Shown piece by piece: positions 25,793-35,054 of a DNA stretch of 64,000 nt. Location: NCBI RefSeq assembly GCF_000813005.1, contig NZ_JSYP01000010.1:1-64000 (forward strand), in the 5' to 3' direction. The notes beneath the pieces are model-generated. The model was given only the letters and a program-made list of their open reading frames with translations. It was not told the origin of the DNA and made no database searches. This DNA comes from Flavobacterium sp. KMS (lineage in GTDB: Bacteria; Bacteroidota; Bacteroidia; Flavobacteriales; Flavobacteriaceae). Both the position numbers and the translations under genes were made by a program. The first letter of the stretch is position 1, and each line of letters opens with the position of its first letter.

Positions 25793-26464
25793 TTATTCTT
25801 CTTTCTCTTCAATCTTACCGCCCAGAACCGTTTTTTGGTTAATTTGTTTTGGTTTACCATAGATGTAAATATAGCCTCCAGCGTTAACTTTTGCATCAAC
25901 TAAGGTAGTAGCATAGATTTCAGCATTTCCTCCCGCAGAAACGTTTATTGTCGTTTGTGAGGTATGTAATGTTCTTGCTCTAAGAATTCCTCCTGAACCT
26001 AAATTAGCAACTTGTGTTTTAGCATCTCCAGATACTTTTATAATTCCTCCAGAAACAGCTCTTACTTTGGCATTATCAACATCTAAAATTACATTGATTT
26101 CTCCTCCTTCTTTAGAGTTTAAATCAATTGTTGTTTGCTTGAAAGTTTCTTTACTAGAAACAATACTTCCTTCGCTTACATCAATGCTTTCGATACGTTT
26201 GTAATAAAGCTGGATAGAAACATCATCTCCTGACATTAATTTAGGAAAAGGCATTCTTAGTTTTAGTTCTCCGTTTTTATTAACAACTTCTACTTCACTT
26301 TCTCTTTTTCCTTTTATAACTATCTTGTTTTCTGAACTTTCAATTAATGTAATACTCAATTTATCGAATACTTTCACTTTATCAAAATCCCCTAAACTTT
26401 TGGTTACCTGACCAAATGACATTTGTACAAATAAAATTGCAACTCCAATCAAAATCTTTTTCAT
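25793..26464 (-). CDS. Secreted GIN-domain (DUF2807) protein
   Basis: The 223-residue protein has a signal peptide (MKKILIGVAILFVQMSFGQ) followed by a repetitive beta-strand pattern: FDKVKVFDKLSITLIESSENKIVIKG, then repeats of V-x-A/S-x-G-G (VRAVSGGIIKV, NVSAGGNAEIYA, VNAGGYIYIYG). This is the right-handed beta-helix head-GIN / DUF2807 fold common in Bacteroidota. These are extracytoplasmic and of unclear role (adhesin-like or structural). It lies 25 bases downstream of rnr in the same unit. Confidence 0.88.
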   Translation of the reverse strand: MKKILIGVAILFVQMSFGQVTKSLGDFDKVKVFDKLSITLIESSENKIVIKGKRESEVEVVNKNGELKLRMPFPKLMSGDDVSIQLYYKRIESIDVSEGSIVSSKETFKQTTIDLNSKEGGEINVILDVDNAKVRAVSGGIIKVSGDAKTQVANLGSGGILRARTLHTSQTTINVSAGGNAEIYATTLVDAKVNAGGYIYIYGKPKQINQKTVLGGKIEEKEE

Positions 26465-26489
26465 GTTTTCCCTTTTTAATTTTTACTAT

Positions 26490-28670
26490 TTATTCTGCTC
26501 TTCTTAAAAAATGAAAATCTAATTGTTTTTTAACTAAATCAGCATTTTTTACTTTAACGTAAATCTCATCGCCTAATTGTAATATCTTATCTGAAGTAGC
26601 TCCAACAAGCGCATACTGTTTTTCATCAAATGTATAATAGTCATCTTTTATCTCTCTGATTCTTACCATACCTTCGCATTTATTAGAAACAATTTCAACA
26701 TAAATTCCCCATTCTGTAACTCCAGAAATAACACCCAGGAATTCTTCGTCTCTATGATCTTGCATGTATTTAACCTGCATGTATTTAATACTATCACGCT
26801 CAGCATTTGTAGCTAAACCTTCCATATTTGAACAATGTAAACACTTGGTTTCATATGTTTCTTCATCTACAGATTTTCCTCCGTCTAGATAATACTGCAA
26901 TAATCTATGTACCATAACATCTGGATAACGACGTATTGGCGATGTAAAATGGCTATAATAATCAAAAGCTAAACCATAATGACCAATATTATCTGTCGAA
27001 TATTTGGCTTTACTCATACTTCTAATAGCAAGAGTATCAATTAAGTTTTGTTCTTTTTTACCATTAACTTCTTCCATTAAAGCATTTAATGATTTAGAAA
27101 TATCTCCTTTATTTCGGAAATCTATCTTGTAACCAAACTTAGCAATTACGGATTGCATTGCAATTAATTTATCTTCATTTGGTTCATCGTGAATTCTATA
27201 AACAAATGTTTTCTTTTGTTTGCCAATGTATTCGGCAACTTTTCTGTTTGCCAAAAGCATGAATTCTTCGATTAAATGATTGGCATCTTTCGAAACTTTA
27301 AAATAAACTCCTTCTGGTTCTCCTTCGGCATTCAAATCAAATTTAACTTCGACTTTATCAAAAGAAATAGCTCCATTGGCCATTCTTTTCTTTCTTAAAA
27401 TCTTAGCTAATTCATCCAGTTTTAAAGTTGCATTTACAATTTCGTCCGAAACTACATAAGAACTTCCTGTAATAGAAGTTTCTTCTGGAATTGTATTATC
27501 TTTTGTTTCAATAATATATTGTGCTTCTTCATAAGCAAATCGCTGATCAGAATATATTACTGTTCTACCAAACCATTGGTTAATAACTTGTGCATTCTCT
27601 GATACTTCAAAAACTGCCGAGAAAGTATATTTCTCTTCGTTAGGTCGTAATGAACATGCAAAGTTAGATAACACTTCTGGTAACATTGGTACTACTCTAT
27701 CTACTAAATATACTGATGTTGCACGTTGATAAGCTTCATCATCAAGGATAGTTCCTTCCTCCAGATAATACGAAACATCAGCAATATGAATACCTATCTC
27801 GTAATTTCCGTTTTCTAATTTCTTGAAAGATAAGGCATCATCAAAATCTTTTGCATCTTTTGGGTCTATCGTAAACGTAAGCGTATCTCGCATATCACGA
27901 CGCTTAGCAATTTCGCTTTCTTGTATGGATGTATCTATTTTTTGTGCATAAACTTCTACTTCTACTGGGAAATCTGATGGTAAACCATATTCAGCCAAAA
28001 TAGCATGAATCTCGGTATCGTGTTCACCAGGTTTTCCTAAAACTTTAACCACTGATCCAAACGGGCTATCAGCTCTTTTTGGCCAATCTTCTATTGTAAC
28101 TAAAACAACATCACCATTTTGTGCCTCACCTATTTTATCTTTTGGAATAAAAATATCAGTGTACATTTTAGGATTTGCAGTAGAGACAAAAGCGAAGTTG
28201 TTCTGAATGTCAATAACTCCAACAAAGTCAGTTTTATTTCTTTCAATTACTTCAATTACTTCTCCTTCAGGACGTTTCCCTTTTCTTCTATTATAAACGT
28301 AAACTTTTACTTTATCTTTATCTAGTGCACGATTTAAATTATTTGTAGGGATAAAAACATCTTCAGTAAAATCAGGACAAATAAAATATGCTGTTTTACG
28401 ACTTGTCATATCAATCGTACCTTCGTAATAATCCTGACTAATTGCTTTGATTAAATATTTACCTGGTTCTGATTCTACAATCTTATTTTGAGAAGCCAGA
28501 ATCTTTAAATCTTTTATAATTTGGTTACGACTTTTAGTATCGTCTAGTTCGAGCTTCGCTCCTATTTGTTTGTAATTAAATGGTTTATTAGCATGTTGCG
28601 ATAAAATTTTTATAATCTTACTTGAGAAATCTTTCTCATTCTTTATCGGTTTTCTAATTTTCTTACTCAT
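26490..28670 (-). CDS. rnr: Ribonuclease R
   Basis: A processive 3'-5' exoribonuclease that degrades structured RNA. The 726-residue protein has an N-terminal winged-helix region (about 12-75) and cold-shock-like domains (about 80-240). The RNB catalytic domain opens with TLTFTIDPKDAKDFDDAL (263-280), containing the metal-binding aspartates. The HYGLAFDYYSHFTSPIRRYPD segment and a C-terminal S1 domain (EFLGVISGVTEWGIYVEIV onward) follow. Length matches RNase R. It heads the rnr-GIN-LysE unit. Confidence 0.95.
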   Translation of the reverse strand: MSKKIRKPIKNEKDFSSKIIKILSQHANKPFNYKQIGAKLELDDTKSRNQIIKDLKILASQNKIVESEPGKYLIKAISQDYYEGTIDMTSRKTAYFICPDFTEDVFIPTNNLNRALDKDKVKVYVYNRRKGKRPEGEVIEVIERNKTDFVGVIDIQNNFAFVSTANPKMYTDIFIPKDKIGEAQNGDVVLVTIEDWPKRADSPFGSVVKVLGKPGEHDTEIHAILAEYGLPSDFPVEVEVYAQKIDTSIQESEIAKRRDMRDTLTFTIDPKDAKDFDDALSFKKLENGNYEIGIHIADVSYYLEEGTILDDEAYQRATSVYLVDRVVPMLPEVLSNFACSLRPNEEKYTFSAVFEVSENAQVINQWFGRTVIYSDQRFAYEEAQYIIETKDNTIPEETSITGSSYVVSDEIVNATLKLDELAKILRKKRMANGAISFDKVEVKFDLNAEGEPEGVYFKVSKDANHLIEEFMLLANRKVAEYIGKQKKTFVYRIHDEPNEDKLIAMQSVIAKFGYKIDFRNKGDISKSLNALMEEVNGKKEQNLIDTLAIRSMSKAKYSTDNIGHYGLAFDYYSHFTSPIRRYPDVMVHRLLQYYLDGGKSVDEETYETKCLHCSNMEGLATNAERDSIKYMQVKYMQDHRDEEFLGVISGVTEWGIYVEIVSNKCEGMVRIREIKDDYYTFDEKQYALVGATSDKILQLGDEIYVKVKNADLVKKQLDFHFLRRAE

Positions 28671-28867
28671 ATATCTTTTCTTATAAGGTTTAAAATTACA
28701 AAGAAGATATCAGATAATACTTTTTAGGGTACATTTTATTAAAAATATAACTTTCAAAGGGAGATATTTATTGATTTTCAAAGGTCATTTGTAATTAGCA
28801 TACTTAAATTACTGTTAGCTACAAATTTTTAATAATGCCCATTTCGTATCTTTACGAAAAGACCTTT

Positions 28868-29101
28868 ATGGAAAGCTTTAAAACTATTGCTACATTCAAT
28901 TATCTGCACGAAACAGTCGTTCTAAAACACTTACTAGAACAAGAAGACATTCCATACTACCTGGAGAACGAAATGACCTTATCGGTGGCTCCTTTTTACT
29001 CAGCAGCTTTGGGCGGGATCAAACTCAACGTTCATCCAGAGGATTTCGAAAGAGTTCAGGAAATTCTTGACAACCTCAATAATCCACTTTCAATCGTTTA
29101 A
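28868..29101 (+). CDS. DUF2007-family small protein
   Basis: A 77-residue protein resembling DUF2007 (putative signal-transducing protein, related to the PII-like fold). It reads FKTIATFNYLHETVVLKHLLEQEDIPYYLENE, then LGGIKLNVHPEDFERVQEILDNL. Members are soluble alpha/beta proteins of unknown biochemical role. The ATG at 28868 is preferred to one at 28835 because a promoter-like TATCTTTAC lies between them and the product then starts at the conserved MESFKTIATF. A 0.77-kb gene-free region follows. Confidence 0.82.
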   Translation: MESFKTIATFNYLHETVVLKHLLEQEDIPYYLENEMTLSVAPFYSAALGGIKLNVHPEDFERVQEILDNLNNPLSIV

Positions 29102-29867
29102 ATTCAAATTCTCAAATTTTTTTTCTTTTTAAATTTTCAAAGTTGTCAACATATATTATATATATAAAAAAGAAAAATTTAAATTTAATTAATTTTTGGT
29201 TGTTATTATAGTGTGTTAATATGTCATATAAATTTATTTTTAAAAGCATTGAAATGAAGTTTCTCTTAGTTATATAGAGTTATTAACATACTTATATTTT
29301 GTTAAAGGATTAATTTCTAAGACTTTTTAGATTTTAATTAACATTGGTTAACAACCTAAAATGAATTCATTTTGTAGATAACTTCATATGTTGATATTTG
29401 TTGAAAATGTACTTTTTGATATTGATAACTTTTCTAAAAATTCACCAAACTTTATTAGGTTATTAAGTTCCAGTTTTGGATTAGGTTTTTTTATGACACA
29501 ACCAAAAAAAACTTCTAATTTTCTTTCTGTAGTTATTAACAAAAGATGTTAATTTAAAGTTAACTGAATATCAACGAATTAGCTTTTGCTATTAACAATA
29601 TAAAATTTTAACAAAAAAGATGTTTATTTTTCATTGATTACTAGATACTTATAGCGTTGTTAATAATGTTAATAAGTGTTAAGTTTTTGATATGAAGTGA
29701 GTTATATATTAAGCTTTTTCTAATACAAATTTCATCAATAAGTACGAATTACTAAAACTATGTTTTTAAAAGTTATTAAGTAAAAAATTAGGGAAAATTA
29801 GGGAAATTCGTGGCAACCATTTATTAATTAGTTAAATTTGCACTACACAACTTAATATAACTTAATA
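29102..29867. other. 0.77-kb very AT-rich gene-free region
   Basis: No coding frame is visible. The nonamer TTATTAACA or its complement occurs at 29280-29288, 29533-29541, 29658-29666 and 29667-29675, the last two as a back-to-back pair. GTTAAC-type words are frequent elsewhere in the stretch. The end of the region holds the rpiB promoter box. Confidence 0.7.
29833..29840 (+). promoter_or_regulatory. -7 promoter box of rpiB
   Basis: TAAATTTG matches TAnnTTTG, 28 bases before the rpiB start. Confidence 0.55.
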
Positions 29868-30299
29868 ATGAAAATTTCAATAGGAAACGATCACGCAGGA
29901 CCAGAATATAAAAAAGCAATTGTTGCTATGCTTAAAGCAAAAGGACATGAGGTAACTAACTATGGTACAGATTCTGAGGATTCTGTAGATTATCCAGATT
30001 TTGGTCATCCTGTTGCTACAGATATATCTGAAGGTAAGGCAGATTTTGGAATTGTTATTTGCGGAAGCGGAAACGGAATTGCAATGACTGTTAATAAACA
30101 CCCGAAAGTAAGAGCTGGTTTATGTTGGACTAAGGAGATTGCTTATTTAACTCGTTTACACAACGATGCTAATATTATTAGTATTCCAGCGCGTTTTACA
30201 TCGATTCCACAAGCAGTAGAAATAGTTGAAACGTTTTTAAATACTGAATTTGAAGGTGGAAGACACCAAAATAGAGTAAATAAGATTGCTTGTCAGTAA
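29868..30299 (+). CDS. rpiB: Ribose-5-phosphate isomerase B
   Basis: RpiB interconverts ribose-5-phosphate and ribulose-5-phosphate in the pentose phosphate pathway. The 143-residue protein has GNDHAGPEYK (6-15), the active-site VICGSGNGIAM with catalytic Cys, and HNDANIISIPAR. The conserved C-terminal E-T-F-L-N-T-E-F-E-G-G-R-H-x-x-R-V segment is also present. A GC-rich terminator follows. Length is standard for the family. Confidence 0.95.
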   Translation: MKISIGNDHAGPEYKKAIVAMLKAKGHEVTNYGTDSEDSVDYPDFGHPVATDISEGKADFGIVICGSGNGIAMTVNKHPKVRAGLCWTKEIAYLTRLHNDANIISIPARFTSIPQAVEIVETFLNTEFEGGRHQNRVNKIACQ

Positions 30300-30342
30300 A
30301 AAGTTCAAAAAAACGGGTGCTTCGCACCAATAAAATAGTAAG

Positions 30343-30374
30343 CCGGGCGGATTTTAAAATTCACCCGGTTTTTT
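30343..30374 (+). terminator. Terminator of rpiB
   Basis: CCGGG/CCCGG outer arms with an inner ATTTTAAAAT palindrome are followed by T6. A smaller hairpin GGTGC-TTC-GCACC precedes it at 30316-30328. Confidence 0.85.
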
Positions 30375-30511
30375 CGTTTAAAAAAACTGGTTTTAATTGA
30401 TTGATAAATAAGTGTTTGTGGAGTTGTTAACAATAAATAACAACACTCTTTATTAATGGATTTGATTAACGAAACAGTACCTTTTGATTATAATTATTAA
30501 GGACAGTACTT

Positions 30512-30571
30512 CTAATTTATTACAAAAGAAGGTTTAGTTATTTTATGTTTATATAATACCATTGTTAATAA
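30512..30571 (-). pseudogene. DUF1294 fragment, copy 1
   Basis: Reads LLTMVLYKHKITKPSFVIN then stop on the minus strand, matching the intact gene's LLLAMLLFRHKTSKPSFMIKY. It lacks the N-terminal half and any start. Confidence 0.75.
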
Positions 30572-30693
30572 TGAATATTGTAGATCTACTATTAGTAAAT
30601 TTAAAAAAAATATTAGATTTAATTATTTGACAAATAGCTATTTATGGAGTTGTTAACAATTGGAATAATAACACACTTTATTAATGGATTTGA

Positions 30694-30798
30694 TTACCAA
30701 AACAGTACCTTTTGATTGTGATTATCAAGGACAGTTCTTCTATTTATTATAAAAGAAGGTTTAGTTATTTTATATTTATATAATACCATTGTTAATAA
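30694..30798 (-). pseudogene. DUF1294 fragment, copy 2
   Basis: Minus-strand reading begins LLTMVLYKYKITKPSFIIN, continues 15 more codons and stops. The first 19 residues align with the intact gene; the rest is drifted. Confidence 0.75.
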
Positions 30799-30907
30799 TG
30801 AATATTGCAATGTAGTATTGGTAAATTCTTAAAAATGTTAGATTTAATTATTTGATAAATAGCTATTTGTGGAGTTGTTAACAATGAAAAAACAACACTT
30901 TTTATTA

Positions 30908-31045
30908 CTAGATTTGATTAAAACAACACAATTTTTTGATTGCAATTATAAAGTCAGCATTACTATTTGAAGAAAATAATATAGAGTATTTAATGAAGGA
31001 AGGAAGTTTGCTCGTTTTATGTTTGAAGAATAGCATTACTAATAA
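30908..31045 (-). pseudogene. DUF1294 fragment, copy 3
   Basis: Minus-strand reading contains LLVMLFFKHKTSKLPSFIKY and continues to a stop at 30908, aligning with the intact C-terminal half. A frame open further upstream (to 31135) enters repeat flank rather than the missing N-terminus. Confidence 0.78.
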
Positions 31046-31145
31046 GAATCTAACAAAAAAAACTCGAAGTAAATCTTTAAAATTTTTAGATTTAATTATC
31101 TGATAAATAGGTTTTTGTAGAGTTATTAACAACATAAAAACAATA

Positions 31146-31457
31146 CTATTTATTGTTACTTACCATAAACCAAACAAGAGTTTCTGCATCACAGTAATAA
31201 AAAAATATAAGGAAAGCGATTACTACCTGAAGGAGGATAATACCTGCATATTTTATCATAAAAGAAGGTTTACTCGTTTTATGTCTAAACAATAACATTG
31301 CTAATAATAAACCAACAGAACCGCCAAGAGCAGTTATTGAAAACAGCATATTTTCGGATATTCTACGTTTATGTTTAACAGCTAAATATTTATCGTATCC
31401 GGCTAAGATAAAAGCAATACTATTTACAACAAAAAAATACACTAATAAAACTTTCAT
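31146..31457 (-). CDS. DUF1294 small membrane protein
   Basis: The 103-residue protein has three to four hydrophobic segments and the DUF1294 pattern NSIAFILAGYDKYLAVKHKRRISENMLFSITALGGSVGLLLAMLLFRHKTSK. Conserved G-x-DK, RI-E and RHKT elements are visible. Function is unknown; it is an integral membrane protein in all relatives I recall. Its 3' end has been duplicated three times downstream, leaving decayed fragments. The intact copy shows no stop or frameshift. Confidence 0.85.
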   Translation of the reverse strand: MKVLLVYFFVVNSIAFILAGYDKYLAVKHKRRISENMLFSITALGGSVGLLLAMLLFRHKTSKPSFMIKYAGIILLQVVIAFLIFFYYCDAETLVWFMVSNNK

Positions 31458-31539
31458 TGGCTTAAAATTAAAAACAAAGATATTATTTTAGTCCCATCAA
31501 AATTTAGGGAAAGAATATAAATAATGTAATTCATAATCA

Positions 31540-32358
31540 ATGAGTCCAGTACAATTATTTGAGCAAAAAAAAGTAAGAAGCCATTATGATGCTGAAAAGG
31601 AAATTTGGTATTTCTCGGTAATTGATGTGATTGAGATTTTAACAGGAACTGATAGACCTAGAAAATATTGGGCAGATTTAAAAAATAAACTTTTAAAAGA
31701 GGGAAGTGAAGTGTCCGATTTTATCGGACAGTTGAAAATGGAAGCAGCTGACGGTAAACAAAGAATTACAGATGTAGCTGATACTAAACAACTTTTACGA
31801 TTAATTCAATCTATTCCTTCTCCAAAAGCAGAACCTTTTAAACAATGGTTGGCTAAAGTAGGCTATGAAAGGATTCAAGAATTGGCTGATCCGGCTCAAA
31901 GTTTAGATCGCGCCCGCGAAAATTGGCAAAATTTAGGACGCAGCGAAAAATGGATTCAACAACGAATGACAGGGCAGGAGACACGTAATAAATTGACTGA
32001 TTACTGGAAAGAATCTGGAGTAGAGAAGAAGGACGAATTTGCGATGCTGACAAATATTATTCACCAAGAATGGACTGGATTATCTGTAAAGAAGCATAAG
32101 GAAGTAAAAGGATTAGAATCTCAAAATTTAAGAGACCATATGCCTGAAGCGGAACTAATTTTCACCGCTTTGGCAGAACTTTCTACTCGACAAATTGCTG
32201 AAAGTGATGAAGCAAAAGGACTTATAGAAAATGCGAAAGCAAGTAAAAAAGGAGGAGCAATTGCAAAAAATGCACGTATAGCTTTAGAAGATAAAACAGG
32301 AAAAAGTGTAGTAACAGGAGAAAACTTTTTACCTCCTGAAAAAAAAAAGCTAAAGTAA
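31540..32358 (+). CDS. BRO-N domain protein, DinD/antirepressor-like
   Basis: The 272-residue protein has an N-terminal BRO domain (VRSHYDAEKEIWYFSVIDVIEILTGTDRPRKYWADLK), then TKQLLRLIQSIPSPKAEPFKQWLAKVG. The DinD-like C-terminal half includes IHQEWTGLSVKKHKEVKGL, RDHMPEAELIFTALAELSTRQIAE and GGAIAKNARIALEDKTGKSV. BRO proteins are common in phages, where they act as antirepressors. DinD relatives in enterobacteria are SOS-induced inhibitors of RecA. No phage gene is adjacent, so this is a lone chromosomal copy, and its target is unknown. The end is very Lys-rich. Confidence 0.82.
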   Translation: MSPVQLFEQKKVRSHYDAEKEIWYFSVIDVIEILTGTDRPRKYWADLKNKLLKEGSEVSDFIGQLKMEAADGKQRITDVADTKQLLRLIQSIPSPKAEPFKQWLAKVGYERIQELADPAQSLDRARENWQNLGRSEKWIQQRMTGQETRNKLTDYWKESGVEKKDEFAMLTNIIHQEWTGLSVKKHKEVKGLESQNLRDHMPEAELIFTALAELSTRQIAESDEAKGLIENAKASKKGGAIAKNARIALEDKTGKSVVTGENFLPPEKKKLK

Positions 32359-32470
32359 ATTAGAATTAAAATATTTAGTTCAATTTTGATAACGTTAAAC
32401 CAATAAATAACTAAAACCATTGCAAACTTTGTAAAACACTTTGCATCTTTGTGGTTAAAATTAAATAAGA

Positions 32471-34594
32471 ATGACTAATATTCAATTCATTGCTAAGTCT
32501 GTTCAAACAGCAGCGATTAACATTCAAAACACAGTTAAATTATTAGAGGAAGATTGTACGATTCCGTTTATTTCAAGATATCGAAAAGATACTACAGGAA
32601 ATCTTGACGAAGTTGTAATTGAGCAAATTGCAAAACTGCAAAAAGAATACGAAGTTATTGTAAAACGTAAAGAAGCGGTTTTAAAATCGATAGAAGAACA
32701 AAAATCACTTACGCCTGAATTAAAGCAAAAAATAGAACAAAGTTTTGATTTACAAGAGATAGAGGATTTTTATCTTCCGTTTAAAAAGAAGAAAAAAACA
32801 AAAGCCGATGTGGCGCGTGAAAATGGACTTGAGCCGTTGGCTAAAATTATCATGTCGCAAGGCAATGATGATGTTGATTTTATTTCGACTCAATATATTA
32901 ATGAGAATGTTATAAACGAAGAAGCTGCTTTGCAAGGAGCTCGTGATATCATTGCCGAATGGATTAACGAAAATATTTACGTTCGTAAGCAATTACGTAG
33001 ATTGTACCAACGTAAATCGACAATTGCAACAAAGGTTGTAAAGACTAAGAAAGATGATGAAAATGCACAAAAGTTCAATCAGTATTTCGATTGGTCAGAA
33101 CCATTGACAAAAGCACCATCACACCGATTATTGGCAATGCTTCGTGCTGAAAACGAAGGATTTGTAAAAATGAAAGTCGAAGTTGATATTGACGAAGCTT
33201 ATGATGTTATTGATGAACTGGTTATAAAAGGACAAAATAACACAACACCACATATACAGTTAGCGATTGAGGATAGTTATAAACGGTTGTTGAATCCTGC
33301 TATAGGAAATGAGACTTTGCAAGAGGCCAAAGCCAAAGCTGATGCTAATTCTATTCAGGTTTTTGCTAATAATTTAGGACAGTTATTGCTTGCGCCGCCA
33401 CTTGGGGAAAAACGAATTTTAGCTATTGATCCAGGATTTAGAAGTGGTTGTAAAGTGGTTTGTCTGGACGAAAAAGGAGATTTGTTATACAATGAAACCA
33501 TCTATCCGCACGCACCACAACATGAAGATGCTATGGCGATGAAAAAAATTCGCTCGATGGTAAACTCTTATAAAATAGATGCAATTTCTATTGGTAACGG
33601 AACAGCTTCACGTGAAACAGAGTTCTTTATCAAAAAAATAGCGTTTGATAAACCGGTTCAGGTATTTATAGTTTCTGAGGCTGGAGCATCGGTATATTCG
33701 GCATCTAAAATTGCTCGTGAAGAGTTTCCTGATTATGATGTTACGGTTCGTGGATCGGTTTCTATAGGGCGACGACTTTCGGATCCATTGGCAGAATTGG
33801 TAAAAATTGATCCAAAAGCAATTGGGGTAGGACAATATCAACATGATGTTGATCAATCAAAATTAAAGGAAGAACTAGACAATACCGTAATTCGTTGTGT
33901 GAACTCGGTGGGAATAAACATAAACACGGCGAGTAAGCACTTATTAAGTTATGTGAGTGGAATAGGAGAGAAGCTTGCCGAGAATATTGTACAATATCGT
34001 TCGGAAAACGGCCCTTTTGAAGATCGTAAACAATTAAAAAAAGTACCTCGTTTAGGCGATAAAGCGTATCAACAAGGAGCTGCTTTTATTAGAATTACCA
34101 ATGCAAAAAATCCGCTGGATAATTCGGCAGTACATCCTGAAGCATACGGTATTGTTGAAAAGATGGCTAAAGATTTAAAACTAACAGTTAATGATCTTAT
34201 TGCTAATAAAGAAAGAACAGCTTTAATTAAACCAGAGAATTATATCACGCCAGAAATTGGTTTATTAACATTAAAAGATATCATCAAAGAATTAGAAAAA
34301 CCAGGCTTGGATCCTAGAAAATCGGCTAAGGTTTTTGAATTTGATCCGAATGTAAAAACGATAAAAGACGTAAAAACTGGAATGATATTACCTGGAATTG
34401 TTAATAACATCACCAACTTTGGTTGTTTTGTTGACATTGGTGTTAAAGAAAGTGGATTGGTTCATATTTCTCAACTTAAAGCTGGTTTTGTAAGTGATGT
34501 AAACGAAGTAGTAAAACTACATCAACATGTAGATGTAAAAGTGACTGAGGTTGATGAAGATAGAAAGCGTATTCAGTTAACAATGATATTATAA
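32471..34594 (+). CDS. tex: Tex-family RNA-binding transcription accessory protein
   Basis: The 707-residue protein follows the Tex layout. An N-terminal helical region includes TIPFISRYRKDTTGNLDE. A YqgF-like RNase H fold follows (ILAIDPGFRSGCKVVCLDEKGDLL), then helix-hairpin-helix repeats (VNSVGININTASKHLLSYVSGIGEKLAENIV). A C-terminal S1 domain (MILPGIVNNITNFGCFVDIGVKESGLVHIS) completes it. Tex is the bacterial relative of eukaryotic Spt6 and binds nucleic acid. It has its own terminator shared with tatA. A parS-like sequence occurs inside the coding region at 33604-33619. Confidence 0.95.
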   Translation: MTNIQFIAKSVQTAAINIQNTVKLLEEDCTIPFISRYRKDTTGNLDEVVIEQIAKLQKEYEVIVKRKEAVLKSIEEQKSLTPELKQKIEQSFDLQEIEDFYLPFKKKKKTKADVARENGLEPLAKIIMSQGNDDVDFISTQYINENVINEEAALQGARDIIAEWINENIYVRKQLRRLYQRKSTIATKVVKTKKDDENAQKFNQYFDWSEPLTKAPSHRLLAMLRAENEGFVKMKVEVDIDEAYDVIDELVIKGQNNTTPHIQLAIEDSYKRLLNPAIGNETLQEAKAKADANSIQVFANNLGQLLLAPPLGEKRILAIDPGFRSGCKVVCLDEKGDLLYNETIYPHAPQHEDAMAMKKIRSMVNSYKIDAISIGNGTASRETEFFIKKIAFDKPVQVFIVSEAGASVYSASKIAREEFPDYDVTVRGSVSIGRRLSDPLAELVKIDPKAIGVGQYQHDVDQSKLKEELDNTVIRCVNSVGININTASKHLLSYVSGIGEKLAENIVQYRSENGPFEDRKQLKKVPRLGDKAYQQGAAFIRITNAKNPLDNSAVHPEAYGIVEKMAKDLKLTVNDLIANKERTALIKPENYITPEIGLLTLKDIIKELEKPGLDPRKSAKVFEFDPNVKTIKDVKTGMILPGIVNNITNFGCFVDIGVKESGLVHISQLKAGFVSDVNEVVKLHQHVDVKVTEVDEDRKRIQLTMIL

Positions 34595-34600
34595 AACAAA

Positions 34601-34642
34601 AAAATTCGAAATCCCAATATATTTATTGGGATTTCGAATTTT
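34601..34642. terminator. Bidirectional terminator between tex and tatA
   Basis: Perfect 19-base arms at 34601-34619 and 34624-34642 (AAAATTCGAAATCCCAATA and its complement) with a 4-base loop and T/A tails on both sides. Confidence 0.9.
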
Positions 34643-34663
34643 AAGACTTGAGAACTTAAAAGT

Positions 34664-34846
34664 CTATTTTTTTTCTTCTTCTTCTTTTTTATCAGCAGGT
34701 TCTTTGTTATCGTCTTTTGCAGCGTTTTTAAATTCTTTAATTCCACTACCTAAACCTTTCATTAATTCTGGAATTTTTTTACCTCCAAAAAGTAATAAAA
34801 CAACTGCTAATATAACAAGGATTTCTGTAACACCTAATCTTCCCAT
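34664..34846 (-). CDS. tatA: Twin-arginine translocase subunit TatA/TatE
   Basis: A 60-residue TatA: an N-terminal transmembrane helix ([23 protein letters not shown]) leads into the conserved FGGKKIPEL hinge and an amphipathic helix ([17 protein letters not shown]). A very acidic/lysine tail ends the protein. TatA forms the pore of the twin-arginine export system. No tatC is next to it. A -7 box lies 45 bases upstream, and the gene is convergent with tex. Confidence 0.95.
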   Translation of the reverse strand: MGRLGVTEILVILAVVLLLFGGKKIPELMKGLGSGIKEFKNAAKDDNKEPADKKEEEEKK

Positions 34847-34890
34847 GATTGAATAATTAATTGCCGGAGCAAATTTGTATATAATAAAAG

Positions 34891-34898
34891 CAAAGGTA
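34891..34898 (-). promoter_or_regulatory. -7 promoter box of tatA
   Basis: The minus strand reads TACCTTTG, a full TAnnTTTG match, 45 bases before the start codon. Confidence 0.6.
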
Positions 34899-35029
34899 TA
34901 CAGAATTAGTTAATATGAATTGGTTTTATTATAAAAAATTTATTTCTTGTTAAGTTAAATATTTAATAAAAACCTATTTTAAAGGCAGTCCTATTGCATT
35001 TTGTCCGTTTTATCAACAGTATTAATTAT

Positions 35030-35037
35030 TATATTTG
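35030..35037 (+). promoter_or_regulatory. -7 promoter box of the M23-associated/GH3 unit
   Basis: TATATTTG matches TAnnTTTG 18 bases before the ATG at 35055. Confidence 0.6.
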
Positions 35038-35054
35038 TCAATTAAAGTACCACG

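Larger units (their letters stand above)
30421..31119. repeat. Tandem array of three decayed partial DUF1294 gene copies
   Basis: GAGTTGTTAAC-type landmarks at 30421, 30647 and 30872, plus GAGTTATTAAC at 31120, mark units of 226, 225 and 248 bp. Each unit carries sequence matching the 3' third of the intact DUF1294 gene (31146-31457) and its downstream flank, in the same minus-strand orientation. Identity is highest between the first two units. Confidence 0.82.

Noticed and set aside
29102..31119. Possible CRISPR array in the repeated region
   Set aside because: The repeats are long, diverged and contain pseudogene sequence; there are no short identical repeats with unique spacers and no cas genes.
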